From the NCBI RefSeq assembly GCF_009793335.1, contig NZ_WING01000001.1:4092001-4156000 (forward strand): DNA of 64,000 nucleotides. The letters run 5' to 3'. How positions within the stretch are numbered: position 1 is the first letter of the stretch; each line of letters opens with the position of its first letter. The notes beneath the pieces were generated by a model. The model worked only from the letters and a program-made list of their open reading frames with translations. It was not told the DNA's origin and made no database searches. This document shows positions 8,454 through 17,635 of the stretch, in pieces. A program made the position numbers and the translations under genes. The DNA is from Actinomadura sp. J1-007 (GTDB lineage Bacteria; Actinomycetota; Actinomycetes; Streptosporangiales; Streptosporangiaceae).

Positions 8454-8882
8454 ATGCCTCCGAAGAAGAAGATCGCCGCGATCGTCAAGGTGCAGCTCCA
8501 AGCGGGCCAGGCGACCCCGGCTCCGCCGGTCGGTACCGCCCTCGGTCCGCACGGCGTCAACATCATGGACTTCTGCAAGCAGTACAACGCTGCCACGGAG
8601 GCCCAGCGCGGCAACGTCATCCCCGTAGAGATCACCATCTACGAGGACCGGTCGTTCTCGTTCGTCACCAAGACCCCGCCGGCCGCGCAGCTCATCCTGA
8701 AGGCCGCGGGCGTCGAGAAGGGCAGCGGCGAGCCGCACAAGACCAAGGTCGGCTCGGTGACCCGCGACCAGGTGCGCGAGATCGCCACCACCAAGATGCC
8801 CGACCTGAACGCCAAGGACCTCGACGCCGCCGAGAAGATCGTCGCCGGCACCGCCCGTTCGATGGGCATCGAGGTCAAGTAG
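8454..8882 (+). CDS. rplK: 50S ribosomal protein L11
   Basis: The 142-residue protein starts with [20 protein letters not shown] and contains the family signature near its end ([22 protein letters not shown]). L11 binds the GTPase-associated centre of 23S rRNA, helps translation factor GTPases and is needed for RelA activation. Length is normal. The ATG is preceded by AGAGGAG. It sits 62 bp before rplA and is the first gene of the rplK-rplA pair. Confidence 0.97.
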   Translation: MPPKKKIAAIVKVQLQAGQATPAPPVGTALGPHGVNIMDFCKQYNAATEAQRGNVIPVEITIYEDRSFSFVTKTPPAAQLILKAAGVEKGSGEPHKTKVGSVTRDQVREIATTKMPDLNAKDLDAAEKIVAGTARSMGIEVK

Positions 8883-8944
8883 GCCAACCCGGTGGAAGGG
8901 CCGTGGCGCGGCCCGTACCACCCGTCCACGCGAGGAGTGGATCT

Positions 8945-9661
8945 GTGAAGCGCAGCAAGAGCTACCGCACCGCGGCGGAGAAGATCGACCGCGACCGGCT
9001 CTACAGCCCGGTCGAGGCCGTCCAGCTCGCCAAGGAGACCGCGGTCACCAAGTTCGACGCGACCGTCGAGGTCGCCCTGCGGCTGGGCGTGGACCCCCGC
9101 AAGGCCGACCAGATGGTCCGCGGCACCGTCAACCTGCCGCACGGCACCGGCAAGACCGCCCGCGTGCTGGTCTTCGCCGGCGGCGCGAAGGCCGACGAGG
9201 CCCGCGAGGCCGGCGCCGACATCGTCGGGTCCGACGACATGATCGAGCGGATCCAGGGCGGCTTCCTGGACTTCGACGCGGTCGTGGCGACCCCCGACCA
9301 GATGGGCAAGGTCGGGCGGCTCGGCCGGGTGCTCGGCCCGCGCGGCCTGATGCCGAACCCGAAGACCGGCACCGTCACGATGGACGTGGCGAAGGCCGTG
9401 TCCGACATCAAGGGCGGCAAGATCGAGTTCCGGGTCGACCGGCACGCCAACCTGCACTTCATCATCGGCAAGGCGTCGTTCGACGAGCGGCAGCTCGTGG
9501 AGAACTACGCCGCCGCGATCGAAGAGGTTCAGCGGCTCAAGCCGTCGGCGGCCAAGGGCCGTTACGTCAAGAAGGCCGTGCTGACCACGTCGATGGGGCC
9601 GAGCATCCCCGTCGACCCCAACGTGGTGCGCAACATCGCGGGCGACGGCGCCGACGCGTAG
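8945..9661 (+). CDS. rplA: 50S ribosomal protein L1
   Basis: The 238-residue protein has the two-domain L1 fold, with the RNA-binding signature in [17 protein letters not shown] and the conserved [15 protein letters not shown]1 forms the mobile stalk that helps release deacylated tRNA, and in many bacteria it represses its own operon. Translation starts at a GTG (8945) 9 bp after GAGGAG. A strong terminator follows, so the operon ends here, unlike E. coli where rplJ follows directly. Confidence 0.97.
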   Translation: MKRSKSYRTAAEKIDRDRLYSPVEAVQLAKETAVTKFDATVEVALRLGVDPRKADQMVRGTVNLPHGTGKTARVLVFAGGAKADEAREAGADIVGSDDMIERIQGGFLDFDAVVATPDQMGKVGRLGRVLGPRGLMPNPKTGTVTMDVAKAVSDIKGGKIEFRVDRHANLHFIIGKASFDERQLVENYAAAIEEVQRLKPSAAKGRYVKKAVLTTSMGPSIPVDPNVVRNIAGDGADA

Positions 9662-9695
9662 CGGTCACGCGAGGCGGCAAGCCGAGAGTACGTGT

Positions 9696-9727
9696 GACAG
9701 GGCGTTCCCGACCGGGAACGCCCTGTC
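9696..9727 (+). terminator. Terminator after rplA
   Basis: A perfect 14-bp stem (GACAGGGCGTTCCC with its complement) and a 4-nt loop, followed by GCCGTTTCT. Confidence 0.88.
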
Positions 9728-9820
9728 GCCGTTTCTGGGCGGTTCGGATGGGTTACACGAATTCAGTCCGGAAATGGTCATTTGTGAGGGCCGTTCGCTT
9801 TGTTACCGGTGGGGTCGTTG

Positions 9821-10738
9821 GTGTTGAATCGGCTCGTGAACCGTCGAACGGACCGGGCCATCGCGATCTCCGCCATCAGCGCGGTGGTCCTCGTGCCCAC
9901 GGCGATCCTGGCCGTGATGAAGACGGGCGGCTCGTCGCCCAAGGACCCGGGTGAGATGCCCCCGGCGGCCATAGCCGCGCAGAACGATCCGACCAGGATC
10001 GGCAACGGCGGCCACGCTCCGAAGACTCCGGCGGGACCGTCCGCCCCGCTGCCCGGCTCCGGCGTCCCCGGCGCCCCCGGCGGCGGAACCGGCGGAGGCG
10101 GTGCGGGCGGCGGTGGCAAGGGCGGCGGCTCGGGCTCGGGCGGCGGCTCCTCGAAGCCGTCCGGAGGCGGCGCCGCCTCGCTCACCTCGTTCACCCGCGT
10201 GACGGACGTGCGGCTGTCGGGCGCGGCGAACGGCGACTACGAGCACCAGCGCGAGACCGCGTCGTTCACGCTGGCGCCGAACTTCGCGCTGAACGCGGTG
10301 GGCGTCAGGGAGAGCATGAAGGGCGGCAAGCTCGTCAAGGTCACGCAGAAGGTGATCGTGAGCGGCCGGACGATGCGGGGCTTCGACGGCAAGAAGTGGA
10401 CCTCGAGCAAGCTGACGGCGACGCAGCTCAGCAAGCTGAAGAACGAGTCGGACCCGCGCCAGTTCACCTACCTCGTCAGCTCGGTGCCGGGCGTGGGCAG
10501 GACCGGGCCCGACCGGTACGGCTCGACGCACTACCTGGCGAAGGCGCTCATGGGCGACGTGTCCGCGCGGCTGCCGAAGAACGTCGCGGCGCAGATCCGC
10601 AAGGTGCTGCCGGACGGCACGGGCGTCTCGCTCGACCTGTGGTCGGACCGTTCGAGCCGTCCCTCGTGGATCGGGCTGAACGCGGCGGTGCCGGGCGCGA
10701 GCTTCAACGGCTCGATGACCTTCAAGTCGTACCGCTAG
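9821..10738 (+). CDS. Membrane-anchored extracytoplasmic protein, possibly LppX/LprG-like
   Basis: The product (305 residues from the GTG at 9821, chosen for GGTGGGG 8 bp upstream) has one N-terminal membrane helix (about residues 12-32), a Gly/Pro-rich linker of about 90 residues and a C-terminal domain of about 175. The domain contains LAPNFALNAVGVRESMKGGK and GRTMRGFDGKKW and shares the overall beta-rich, Thr/Lys-rich look of the two lipoproteins that follow. I did not find a lipobox, so it would be anchored by its helix. Membership in the LppX/LprG (LolA-fold) lipid-carrier group is tentative. Other in-frame starts (9809, 9836) are possible. Confidence 0.6.
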   Translation: MLNRLVNRRTDRAIAISAISAVVLVPTAILAVMKTGGSSPKDPGEMPPAAIAAQNDPTRIGNGGHAPKTPAGPSAPLPGSGVPGAPGGGTGGGGAGGGGKGGGSGSGGGSSKPSGGGAASLTSFTRVTDVRLSGAANGDYEHQRETASFTLAPNFALNAVGVRESMKGGKLVKVTQKVIVSGRTMRGFDGKKWTSSKLTATQLSKLKNESDPRQFTYLVSSVPGVGRTGPDRYGSTHYLAKALMGDVSARLPKNVAAQIRKVLPDGTGVSLDLWSDRSSRPSWIGLNAAVPGASFNGSMTFKSYR

Positions 10739-10923
10739 GACGGGCTCCAGGAGCCTCCCGCGCGTGTCCCCGGCGGCCGGTGGGCCGTTAGGCGGCTTCG
10801 CGCCGGGGTACGCCGCTGGTCGTACCGGCGGGTGCCCCATTCGTCCCCACGGGGGATGTAGCCCGCCGGGCCCCCGGAGAGACTGGGATCACCCAGTAGG
10901 GCGATCAGGGAGGCACGTTTCTC

Positions 10924-11796
10924 ATGAACCGACGATTCGCGGTGGCCGCCGGCGGTACCGCCGTGGGCGCCGCCCTCCTCCTGTCCGGATGCGGCGGGGA
11001 CGGGTCCAGCGGCACGACCACGGAGAACATGAAGCTGAGCGCCGGCGAGGCGCTGCTGAAGTCGTCGCAGAAGACCGGGCAGGCCGACACGTTCAAGGCC
11101 GACCTGACGGTGAACGACACCGGCGACGGCGGCGGGAGCGTGCACGCGACCGGGCAGTTCCGGCTGAGCCCGGAGCTGTCGTTCAGCGCCAAGCTCGACG
11201 ACTTCGCGCGCGGCGGCCAGTCGGTGCCCGCGGTGAAGGGGCAGGCGATCTTCAAGGACGACGTGCTGTACGCGCGCGTCCCGCAGCTCGCGCAGTTCGT
11301 CGCGGGCGGCAAGCCGTGGCTGAAGATCGACGTCAACCAGATGTCGCAGCGCACCGGCTTCGACGTCAAGGGCCTGATCGACCAGGTCCAGCGGGTGAAC
11401 CCGGCCGAGCAGACCAAGATGTTCACCGGCTCGAAGGACGCGCGCAGGGTCGGCGAGGAGACCGTCGACGGCGTCAAGACGATCCACTACACCGGCACGG
11501 TCACCGTGCAGGACGCGCTCAACCGGCTCGACGCGCAGGCGCGCCAGAAGGTGAGCACGTGGTTCCCGAGCGGCGCGGCCAACGAGAAGATCAGCTTCGA
11601 CCTGTGGACCGACGGCGACAACCTGCCGCGCAAGCTGGTGTCGAAGGGCACGGCGAAGAACGGGCAGTCCGGCACGGTGCAGGTGCTCTACAGCGACTAC
11701 GGCAAGTCGTTCGGCGTCAACCCCCCGCCGTCGGACCAGGTCGGGAACCTCTCGCTTGGAGGCTTCCTCGGCGGCGGATCGACTCCCCACAACTGA
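10924..11796 (+). CDS. Lipoprotein, LppX/LprAFG family
   Basis: This 290-residue lipoprotein has a type II signal peptide (Arg-rich start, hydrophobic core) ending in the lipobox LLSGC, so Cys22 should be lipidated. The mature part follows the LppX/LprG plan: GEALLKSSQKTGQADTFKAD, DDVLYARVPQ, KPWLKIDV, GVKTIHYTGTV and the C-terminal SFDLWTDGDNLPRKLV. Family members have a U-shaped beta-sheet with a cavity that binds lipids such as triacylglycerol or glycolipids and moves them across the cell envelope. It lies with a paralogue (next gene) between rplA and rplJ. Transport direction and lipid cannot be inferred. Confidence 0.82.
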   Translation: MNRRFAVAAGGTAVGAALLLSGCGGDGSSGTTTENMKLSAGEALLKSSQKTGQADTFKADLTVNDTGDGGGSVHATGQFRLSPELSFSAKLDDFARGGQSVPAVKGQAIFKDDVLYARVPQLAQFVAGGKPWLKIDVNQMSQRTGFDVKGLIDQVQRVNPAEQTKMFTGSKDARRVGEETVDGVKTIHYTGTVTVQDALNRLDAQARQKVSTWFPSGAANEKISFDLWTDGDNLPRKLVSKGTAKNGQSGTVQVLYSDYGKSFGVNPPPSDQVGNLSLGGFLGGGSTPHN

Positions 11797-11967
11797 CCCG
11801 ATCCGGATCTCAGGTGACATCCGTCCCACACGGGCAGATGAACCCCAGTAGGCTCCCGTGCGTCTGACCTCAGGCAGACCGAACGAGGCGGACCGAACGC
11901 CACATCGCGCGGACGGCCGGCGGCCGGTCGTTCCGGCCGCCGACCACGCAGGACAGGGAGCCCACAG

Positions 11968-12879
11968 ATGATCCGTCGCTTCGCCGCGGCCACGGCGGTG
12001 GCCTCCGGCCTCGCCCTCTCGCTCACCGGCTGTCTCGGAGACGCCGGCGACAAGGCGGGCGAGGCCGGCAAGAACATCAAGCTGACCGCCGCCGCGGTGC
12101 TCGGCAAGACCGCCGAGAACACCAGCAGGACCGACACGTTCAAGGCCGACATGTCGATGCGGATGACCGAGGCCGGCCAGGGCGACGTGTCGATGAAGGG
12201 CACGATGCAGTACCGCACCAAGCCCGACCTCGCCTACAGCATGAACTTCTCCGAGCTCAAGGCCGCGGGCCAGGACACGGGCGGGATGGAGCAGATCCTC
12301 GTCGGCCGGACCATGTACATGAAGATGCCGATGCTGGCGAAGCTCGGCGGCGGGGCGGGCCGCAAGCCCTGGATGAAGGTCTCGCTCGACGAGCTCGGCC
12401 AGAAGTCCGGCATGAACATGGACCAGCTCCTTGAGCAGTCCCGCCAGATGGACCCGGTGCAGAACACCAAGCTGCTCACCGCGTCCAAGGACGCGCGCAA
12501 GGTCGGCGAGGAGACCGTCGGCGGGATCAAGACCACCCACTACACCGGTACGTACCGGATGGCCGACGGCATCGCGAAGCTGCCCGCCGAGCAGCAGGAG
12601 AGGGCCCGCAAGACGCTCAGCAAGGCGGGCATGGACTCCATGGCGTTCGACGTGTGGGTGGACCGGCAGAACCTGCCGCGCAAGATGGAGATGAAGTCGC
12701 GGAGTGCGCAGACGCCGATGACGGTGACGATGACGTACCGCGAGTTCGGCAAGCCGGTCCAGATCGCGGCGCCGCCCGCGGACCAGGTGACCGACTTCAG
12801 CGCGATGCTGAAGGGCCTCGGCAACCTCGGCGGCTCGGGCGGCGCCGGCTCGGGCGCCCCCTCGATCCCGCGGAGCTGA
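11968..12879 (+). CDS. Lipoprotein, LppX/LprAFG family (paralogue)
   Basis: The 303-residue product has a lipobox LSLTGC, with lipidation expected at Cys19 or Cys20. It is plainly a paralogue of the preceding lipoprotein: both share TDTFKAD, MKMPMLAKL/ARVPQLAQF-type strands, KVGEETVGGIKTTHYTGTYR and FDVWVDRQNLPRKMEM. It is unusually Met-rich in the mature domain. The C-terminus ends in a Gly/Ser tail. It is probably a periplasmic-space lipid carrier. Its 171-bp upstream gap suggests its own promoter, and a terminator 9 bp downstream isolates it from rplJ. Confidence 0.82.
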   Translation: MIRRFAAATAVASGLALSLTGCLGDAGDKAGEAGKNIKLTAAAVLGKTAENTSRTDTFKADMSMRMTEAGQGDVSMKGTMQYRTKPDLAYSMNFSELKAAGQDTGGMEQILVGRTMYMKMPMLAKLGGGAGRKPWMKVSLDELGQKSGMNMDQLLEQSRQMDPVQNTKLLTASKDARKVGEETVGGIKTTHYTGTYRMADGIAKLPAEQQERARKTLSKAGMDSMAFDVWVDRQNLPRKMEMKSRSAQTPMTVTMTYREFGKPVQIAAPPADQVTDFSAMLKGLGNLGGSGGAGSGAPSIPRS

Positions 12880-12887
12880 CCCGTCCG

Positions 12888-12923
12888 ATCGCGGGGTGCG
12901 GCATCGGCGCCGCGCCCCGCGAT
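12888..12923 (+). terminator. Terminator between the lipoprotein genes and rplJ
   Basis: A 14-bp stem (ATCGCGGGGTGCGG with its complement, one G-U pair) and an 8-nt loop, directly abutting the rplJ -35 element. Confidence 0.7.
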
Positions 12924-12953
12924 TTGGCTATCCGGGGCGCGTTCGCTTACCCT
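12924..12953 (+). promoter_or_regulatory. Promoter of rplJ-rplL
   Basis: TTGGCT, an 18-bp spacer and TACCCT fit the housekeeping actinobacterial consensus. The roughly 200-nt leader up to rplJ (12960-13163) holds several GC-rich inverted repeats and is where an L10(L12)4-binding leader RNA would be expected. Confidence 0.6.
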
Positions 12954-13163
12954 GTGGACTGCCGAAGACCGCCGGTCGTCACCCTTCACGGGGTGTCCGA
13001 AGGACCCGATTCGTTCGGGCGGCCCGCGTAGGTGAGACGAGAGCTTCCCGCATGACCTCCGCGTCGTGCCCGACGCCCCGTGCGCCTGCGCCGGGGCGTT
13101 CGCTGTTTCCCAGGACTTTTGCGCCCCGGCGGCTTCCTCACCCAGGTATCGGAAGGAGGCCCG

Positions 13164-13775
13164 ATGGCCAAGGCCGAGAAGGCCGCGACGATCGCCGAGC
13201 TCAAGAAGGAATTCGAGAGCTCGAGCGGCGCCGTGCTGACCGAATACCGCGGGCTCTCGGTCGCGCAGCTCAAGGAGCTGCGCACCAATCTCGGCGAGAA
13301 CGCGCGTTTCGCCGTGGTGAAGAACACGCTGACCAAGCGGGCCGCGAACGAGGCCGGCGTCGACGAGCGGTTCCGTGACCTGCTCGAAGGCCCGTCCGCC
13401 ATCGCGTTCGTCCACGGGGACGTGGTCGAGGCCGCCAAGGGCCTGCGTGACTTCGCCAAGGCCAACCCGCTGCTGGTGATCAAGGGCGGCTTCGTCGACG
13501 GCCAGTCGGTGGACGCCGCCGAGATCGGCAAGCTCGCGGACCTCGAATCGCGCGAGGTCCTGCTCGCCAAGCTCGCCGGTGCGATGAAGGCGTCGCTGTC
13601 GAACGCGGCCGCGCTCTTCAACGCCCTGCCGACGCAGACGGCCCAGCTCGCCGAGGCGCTGCGCGCCAAGCGCGAGGCGGCCGGCGAGACGGCCGAGGCT
13701 CCGGCCGACGCGGCTCCGGCCGCCTCGGACGACGCCCCGGCCGAGGCTCCCGCGGACGCGGCGCCCGCCGAGTGA
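13164..13775 (+). CDS. rplJ: 50S ribosomal protein L10
   Basis: The 203-residue protein starts [17 protein letters not shown] and contains [16 protein letters not shown], the rRNA-binding region. It holds the L7/L12 dimers on the ribosomal stalk through its C-terminal helix. A 30-residue Ala/Pro/Glu tail ([16 protein letters not shown]) extends past the usual end, as often in actinobacteria. The ATG at 13164 follows GGAAGGAGG, a very strong ribosome-binding site. rplL follows after 59 bp. Confidence 0.97.
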   Translation: MAKAEKAATIAELKKEFESSSGAVLTEYRGLSVAQLKELRTNLGENARFAVVKNTLTKRAANEAGVDERFRDLLEGPSAIAFVHGDVVEAAKGLRDFAKANPLLVIKGGFVDGQSVDAAEIGKLADLESREVLLAKLAGAMKASLSNAAALFNALPTQTAQLAEALRAKREAAGETAEAPADAAPAASDDAPAEAPADAAPAE

Positions 13776-13834
13776 CCGAGACCCACGCGGTCCAGCAACA
13801 CCCAGTTACGTAGCCATAGCGGAGGACACACATC

Positions 13835-14224
13835 ATGGCGAAGCTCAGCACCGAAGAGCTGCTCGACACCTTCAAGGAGATGACCCTCCTGGAGCTCTCG
13901 GGCTTCGTGAAGGAGTTCGAGAAGGTCTTCGACGTCAAGGCCGCCGCCCCGGCCGCCCAGGTCGTGGCCGCCCCCGGCGCCCCGGCCGGCGGCGCCGAGG
14001 AGGCCCCGGCGCAGGACGAGTTCGACGTCATCCTCGAGGGTGCCGGCGACAAGAAGATCCAGGTCATCAAGGAGGTGCGCGCCCTGACGAGCCTCGGCCT
14101 CAAGGAGGCCAAGGACCTGGTCGACGGCGCGCCGAAGCCGCTCCTGGAGAAGGTCAACAAGGAGACGGCGGACAAGGCCAAGGAGGCCCTGGAGAAGGCC
14201 GGCGCCTCGGTCACCGTCAAGTAA
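13835..14224 (+). CDS. rplL: 50S ribosomal protein L7/L12
   Basis: The 129-residue acidic stalk protein has an N-terminal dimerisation domain ([18 protein letters not shown]), an Ala/Pro/Gly hinge (about 35-60) and the factor-binding C-terminal domain ([20 protein letters not shown]). It recruits and activates translation GTPases. The stop codon is followed by a clear terminator, so rpoB is not in the same basic transcription unit here. Confidence 0.98.
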   Translation: MAKLSTEELLDTFKEMTLLELSGFVKEFEKVFDVKAAAPAAQVVAAPGAPAGGAEEAPAQDEFDVILEGAGDKKIQVIKEVRALTSLGLKEAKDLVDGAPKPLLEKVNKETADKAKEALEKAGASVTVK

Positions 14225-14282
14225 GGCGCTTCAGCCTCACGAGCTTTCGGGGCCGCGCGGCGCGCGTCCCCACCGCTCTCGG

Positions 14283-14317
14283 AAGGCGGTCATCCCACAG
14301 CGTGGGGTGGCCGCCTT
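14283..14317 (+). terminator. Terminator after rplL
   Basis: A 16-bp stem with two G-U pairs (AAGGCGGTCATCCCAC with GTGGGGTGGCCGCCTT), a 3-nt loop and a CTCCCTTTTC tail. Confidence 0.85.
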
Positions 14318-14550
14318 CTCCCTTTTCCGGACGGGCCGCGCGGGGGTTTCGGCCAGGGGAGCGTGCGTGCTGTGCCGGAGCCAACGCGGCGCGGGCGGGC
14401 GGTCGAAAAACTGTGCACAAGTGACAAGCCGTCCGGCCGAAGCGCTTCCCCGAGCCGCTTGTGGGGCCTCGCGAGGGCGGCGTAGCGTCCTCCTCGGCAC
14501 CGCGGCCCCAGGAGACCCGTCCGGACCCGGTCGTATCTCCCACCCCTGGC

Positions 14551-14580
14551 TTGAGGTGCACGTTCTTGGACCAGTAGTCT
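14551..14580 (+). promoter_or_regulatory. Promoter of the mce operon
   Basis: TTGAGG, an 18-bp spacer and TAGTCT form the best promoter in the 600-bp gap between rplL and the mce ATPase gene. It predicts a leader of about 235 nt. The rest of the gap (14320-14550 and 14612-14690) shows no gene that I can support. Confidence 0.65.
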
Positions 14581-14691
14581 CATAGGAGACGTAAGTAACG
14601 ATTGTCTTACGACGTCACATTTTGCCACTGTTCCGGCCCCGAACCTCTTCCATTTGTGCCACGGGCCGCTACGGTAGTGGCACCCGCCACG

Positions 14692-14707
14692 GCTACCGAT
14701 CGGTAGC
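14692..14707. promoter_or_regulatory. 16-bp palindromic operator candidate upstream of the mce operon
   Basis: GCTACCGATCGGTAGC is a perfect palindrome 116 bp before the ATPase start, with related half-sites nearby (GCTACGGTAG at 14668-14677). Its size and symmetry suit a TetR-type dimer. A second short inverted repeat (CGTAAG/CTTACG, 14590-14611) lies at the predicted transcript start. Confidence 0.55.
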
Positions 14708-14823
14708 AAACGGCCGGGCACCCGGTGTGACGACAACCGCAACCGCACAGCCGACCACGGCGACAGTCTGAGTACTACTCGCTCATGGGTTCCGGATTCC
14801 CCGGCCTGGACGAAAGGTGACGA

Positions 14824-15924
14824 GTGGGCGTCGAGATCAGGGTCGAAGGTCTGACCAAGGCCTTCGGCAGCCAGACCATCTGGCAGGACGTATCGCTAAC
14901 GCTGCCCGCAGGAGAGATCTCCGTGCTCCTCGGGCCTTCCGGCACGGGCAAGTCGGTCTTCCTGAAGTCGCTGGTCGGGCTGCTCAAGCCCAACCGCGGG
15001 CACATCTGGATCGGTGACCGCGACCTGCCGTACCTCCCCGAGTCGCAGCTCTACGACACCCGCAAGCTGTTCGGGGTGCTGTTCCAGGACGGCGCGCTCT
15101 TCGGGTCGATGAACATCTACGACAACGTGGCGTTCCCCCTGCGCGAGCACACCAAGAAGGGCGAATCCGAGATCAAGCGGATCGTCATGGACAAGCTCGA
15201 ACTGGTCGGCCTCCTCGGTGCCGAGGGCAAGCTGCCCGGCGAGATCTCCGGCGGCATGAAAAAGCGCGCCGGCCTCGCCCGCGCGCTCGTGCTCGACCCC
15301 GAGATCCTGCTGGTGGACGAGCCGGACTCCGGTCTGGACCCCGTCCGCACGGCCTACCTCAACCAGACGATCGTGGACCTGAACGCGGAGATCGGCGCGA
15401 CGTTCCTGATCGTCACGCACGACATCAACACCGCGCGGACCGTCCCGGACAACATCGGCCTGCTGTTCCGCCGCGAGCTGGTGATGTTCGGGCCGCGCGA
15501 GATGCTGCTGTCGAGCGAGGAGCCGGTCGTGCGCCAGTTCCTGAACGCCCGCAAGGTCGGCCCGATCGGCATGTCGGAGGAGAAGGACGTCTCCGAGCTG
15601 GAGGCCGAGGCCAAGATGGGCCTGGAGGTCGGCAAGCTGCCGCCCATCCCGCCGCAGCTCATGCCGTCCGACGGCCGCGTGCGGCCCAACCAGCACGCCC
15701 CCGGCTCGTGGTGCGCCGCGCACGGCGTGACGCCGCCGCCCGGGTCGTTCATCGACGACCTCGGCCGCAACTGGGTCGAGGAGTGGCCGCGGTACGTGGC
15801 GTCCATGGCGCCCGTCGGCGGTCCCGCCGCGGCGCCCGGCGCGCCGGGCGGCCCCGGTCAGTTCCCGGGCGGGCAGGTGCCGGGGCAGCCCCCGGGCCGG
15901 CCGGGAGCGGGTGCGGGCTACTGA
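14824..15924 (+). CDS. Mce-system ABC transporter ATPase (Mkl/MlaF type)
   Basis: This 366-residue ATPase powers the Mce lipid importer from the cytoplasmic side. Walker A is GPSGTGKS (37-44), the signature is ISGGMKKRAGLARAL, and Walker B runs into LLVDEPDSGLDP with the catalytic Glu. Asp replaces the usual Thr in DEPTSGLDP, as in the Mkl group of actinobacteria. A C-terminal extension of about 100 residues (WCAAHGVTPPPGSF, then Pro/Gly-rich) goes beyond the ABC core. The GTG at 14824 follows AAAGGTGA. The stop overlaps the next ATG by one base, so the operon is translationally coupled. Mycobacteria also carry mkl between rplL and rpoB. Confidence 0.93.
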   Translation: MGVEIRVEGLTKAFGSQTIWQDVSLTLPAGEISVLLGPSGTGKSVFLKSLVGLLKPNRGHIWIGDRDLPYLPESQLYDTRKLFGVLFQDGALFGSMNIYDNVAFPLREHTKKGESEIKRIVMDKLELVGLLGAEGKLPGEISGGMKKRAGLARALVLDPEILLVDEPDSGLDPVRTAYLNQTIVDLNAEIGATFLIVTHDINTARTVPDNIGLLFRRELVMFGPREMLLSSEEPVVRQFLNARKVGPIGMSEEKDVSELEAEAKMGLEVGKLPPIPPQLMPSDGRVRPNQHAPGSWCAAHGVTPPPGSFIDDLGRNWVEEWPRYVASMAPVGGPAAAPGAPGGPGQFPGGQVPGQPPGRPGAGAGY

Positions 15925-16775
15925 TGTCATCTCCTGGTATCGGCGCGGACCAGCGAGAGGGCAGGAAGGGGGGTGGCGCCTCGGCCACCCTCCGCAAGAT
16001 CTCGGACGGCGCCGCCAACGTCGCCATCAAGGAGCCGGGGCGCTTCTTCGCCCTGTGCCTGGACACCGGGCGGGCCGCGTTCCGGTGGCCGTTCCAGTGG
16101 CGCGAGTTCATCGAGCAGGCGTGGTTCATCGTCAGCGTGACGGTGGTGCCGACGATGCTCGTCGCGATCCCGTTCGGCGGCATCCTGTCGTTGCAGGTCG
16201 GCGGGCTGATCCGGCAGCTCGGCGCGCAGTCCTACACCGGCGCCACCGCGGTGGTCGCGATCGTCCGCGAGGCCAGCCCGCTGGTCACCTCGCTGCTGGT
16301 CGCGGGCGCCGCGGGGTCGGCGATGTGCGCCGACATCGGCTCCCGCAAGATCCGCGAGGAGATCGACGCCATGGAGGTGCTCGGGATCAACCCGCTGCAC
16401 CGGCTGGTGGTGCCGCGGACCCTCGCGTGCGCGTTCGTCGCGCTGTTCCTGAACGGCCTGGTCTCGGTCGTCGGCCTGATCGGCGGCTACGTCTTCAACG
16501 TGATGCTCCAGGACGGCACGCCCGGCGCGTACCTGGCCTCGTTCAACGCGATCGCGCAGCTCCCCGACCTGCTCCAGGCCGAGCTCAAGGCGTTCGTGTT
16601 CGGCATCACCGCCGGGCTCGTCGCGGCCTACAAGGGGCTGAACGCGAAGGGCGGCCCGAAGGGCGTCGGCGACGCGGTCAACCAGACCGTCGTCATCACG
16701 TTCATGCTGCTGTTCCTGGAGAACTTCATCCTCTCCACCCTGTACTTCCAGTTCGTCCCCCAGAAGGGCATGTGA
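15924..16775 (+). CDS. MlaE/YrbE-family permease A of the Mce importer
   Basis: The 283-residue membrane protein has a MlaE domain with about five membrane segments after an interfacial helix (EFIEQAWFIVSVTVVPTML). The conserved cytoplasmic loop IGSRKIREEIDAMEVLGINP couples to the ATPase. Two YrbE proteins form the membrane channel through which lipid passes from the Mce tunnel. It starts at the ATG at 15924 that overlaps the ATPase stop, and ends 1 bp before the second permease. Confidence 0.93.
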   Translation: MSSPGIGADQREGRKGGGASATLRKISDGAANVAIKEPGRFFALCLDTGRAAFRWPFQWREFIEQAWFIVSVTVVPTMLVAIPFGGILSLQVGGLIRQLGAQSYTGATAVVAIVREASPLVTSLLVAGAAGSAMCADIGSRKIREEIDAMEVLGINPLHRLVVPRTLACAFVALFLNGLVSVVGLIGGYVFNVMLQDGTPGAYLASFNAIAQLPDLLQAELKAFVFGITAGLVAAYKGLNAKGGPKGVGDAVNQTVVITFMLLFLENFILSTLYFQFVPQKGM

Positions 16776-16776
16776 G

Positions 16777-17628
16777 ATGGCGGCCTCAGGCAACACGGGG
16801 CGGCCGTCGTTCTTCCGGTGGCTGAACGTTCCGCTCCAGCGGCTGGAGGACTTCGGGCACCAGCTCTCGTTCTACCTGCGCGCGTTCGCGTGGGTGCTGC
16901 GGGTGCTGCGCCGCTACCGGACCGAGGTGCTGCGGCTGCTCGCGGAGGTCTCGCTCGGCACCGGCGGGCTCGCGGTCATCGGCGGCTCGGTGGTGATCGT
17001 CGGCTTCATGACGTTCTTCACCGGCAGCCAGGTCGGCCTCCAGGGCTACAACTCGCTGAACCAGATCGGCACCGCCGCGTTCACCGGGTTCGTCGCCTCG
17101 TACTTCAACACCCGCGAGATCGCGCCGCTGGTGTCGGCGCTGGCGCTGTCGGCGACGGTCGGCTGCGGGTTCACCGCGCAGCTCGGCGCGATGCGGATCT
17201 CCGACGAGATCGACGCGCTGGAGGTCATGGCGGTCCCCTCGATGCCGTTCCTCGTGACGACCCGGATGATCGCCGGGATGATCGCGGTCGTCCCGCTCTA
17301 CACCGTCGGCCTGCTGGCCTCGTACGGCGCGACGCGGGTGATCGTCACGATGTTCTACGACCAGTCGACCGGCACCTACGACCACTACTTCAAGCTGTTC
17401 CTGCCGCCCAACGACATCATGTGGTCGTTCGGGAAGGTGATCATCTTCTCGGTGCTGGTGATGCTGATCCACTGCTACTACGGCTACCACGCGAGCGGCG
17501 GCCCCGCGGGCGTCGGCGTCGCGGTCGGCCGCGCGGTGCGCACCAGCATCGTGGTGATCAACGTGGTGGACCTGATGCTCGGCATGGCGATCTGGGGAGC
17601 GACCACCACCGTACGGATCGCGGGGTGA
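16777..17628 (+). CDS. MlaE/YrbE-family permease B of the Mce importer
   Basis: The 283-residue partner of permease A has the same fold, with the coupling loop MRISDEIDALEVMAVPSMPF and membrane segments covering about residues 60-280. Unlike A it begins with a short basic region (RPSFFRWLNVPLQRLEDFG). It is expected to form a heterodimer with A in the inner membrane. The gene begins 1 bp after permease A and ends 7 bp before the first Mce gene. Confidence 0.93.
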   Translation: MAASGNTGRPSFFRWLNVPLQRLEDFGHQLSFYLRAFAWVLRVLRRYRTEVLRLLAEVSLGTGGLAVIGGSVVIVGFMTFFTGSQVGLQGYNSLNQIGTAAFTGFVASYFNTREIAPLVSALALSATVGCGFTAQLGAMRISDEIDALEVMAVPSMPFLVTTRMIAGMIAVVPLYTVGLLASYGATRVIVTMFYDQSTGTYDHYFKLFLPPNDIMWSFGKVIIFSVLVMLIHCYYGYHASGGPAGVGVAVGRAVRTSIVVINVVDLMLGMAIWGATTTVRIAG

Positions 17629-17635
17629 CGGCGCG

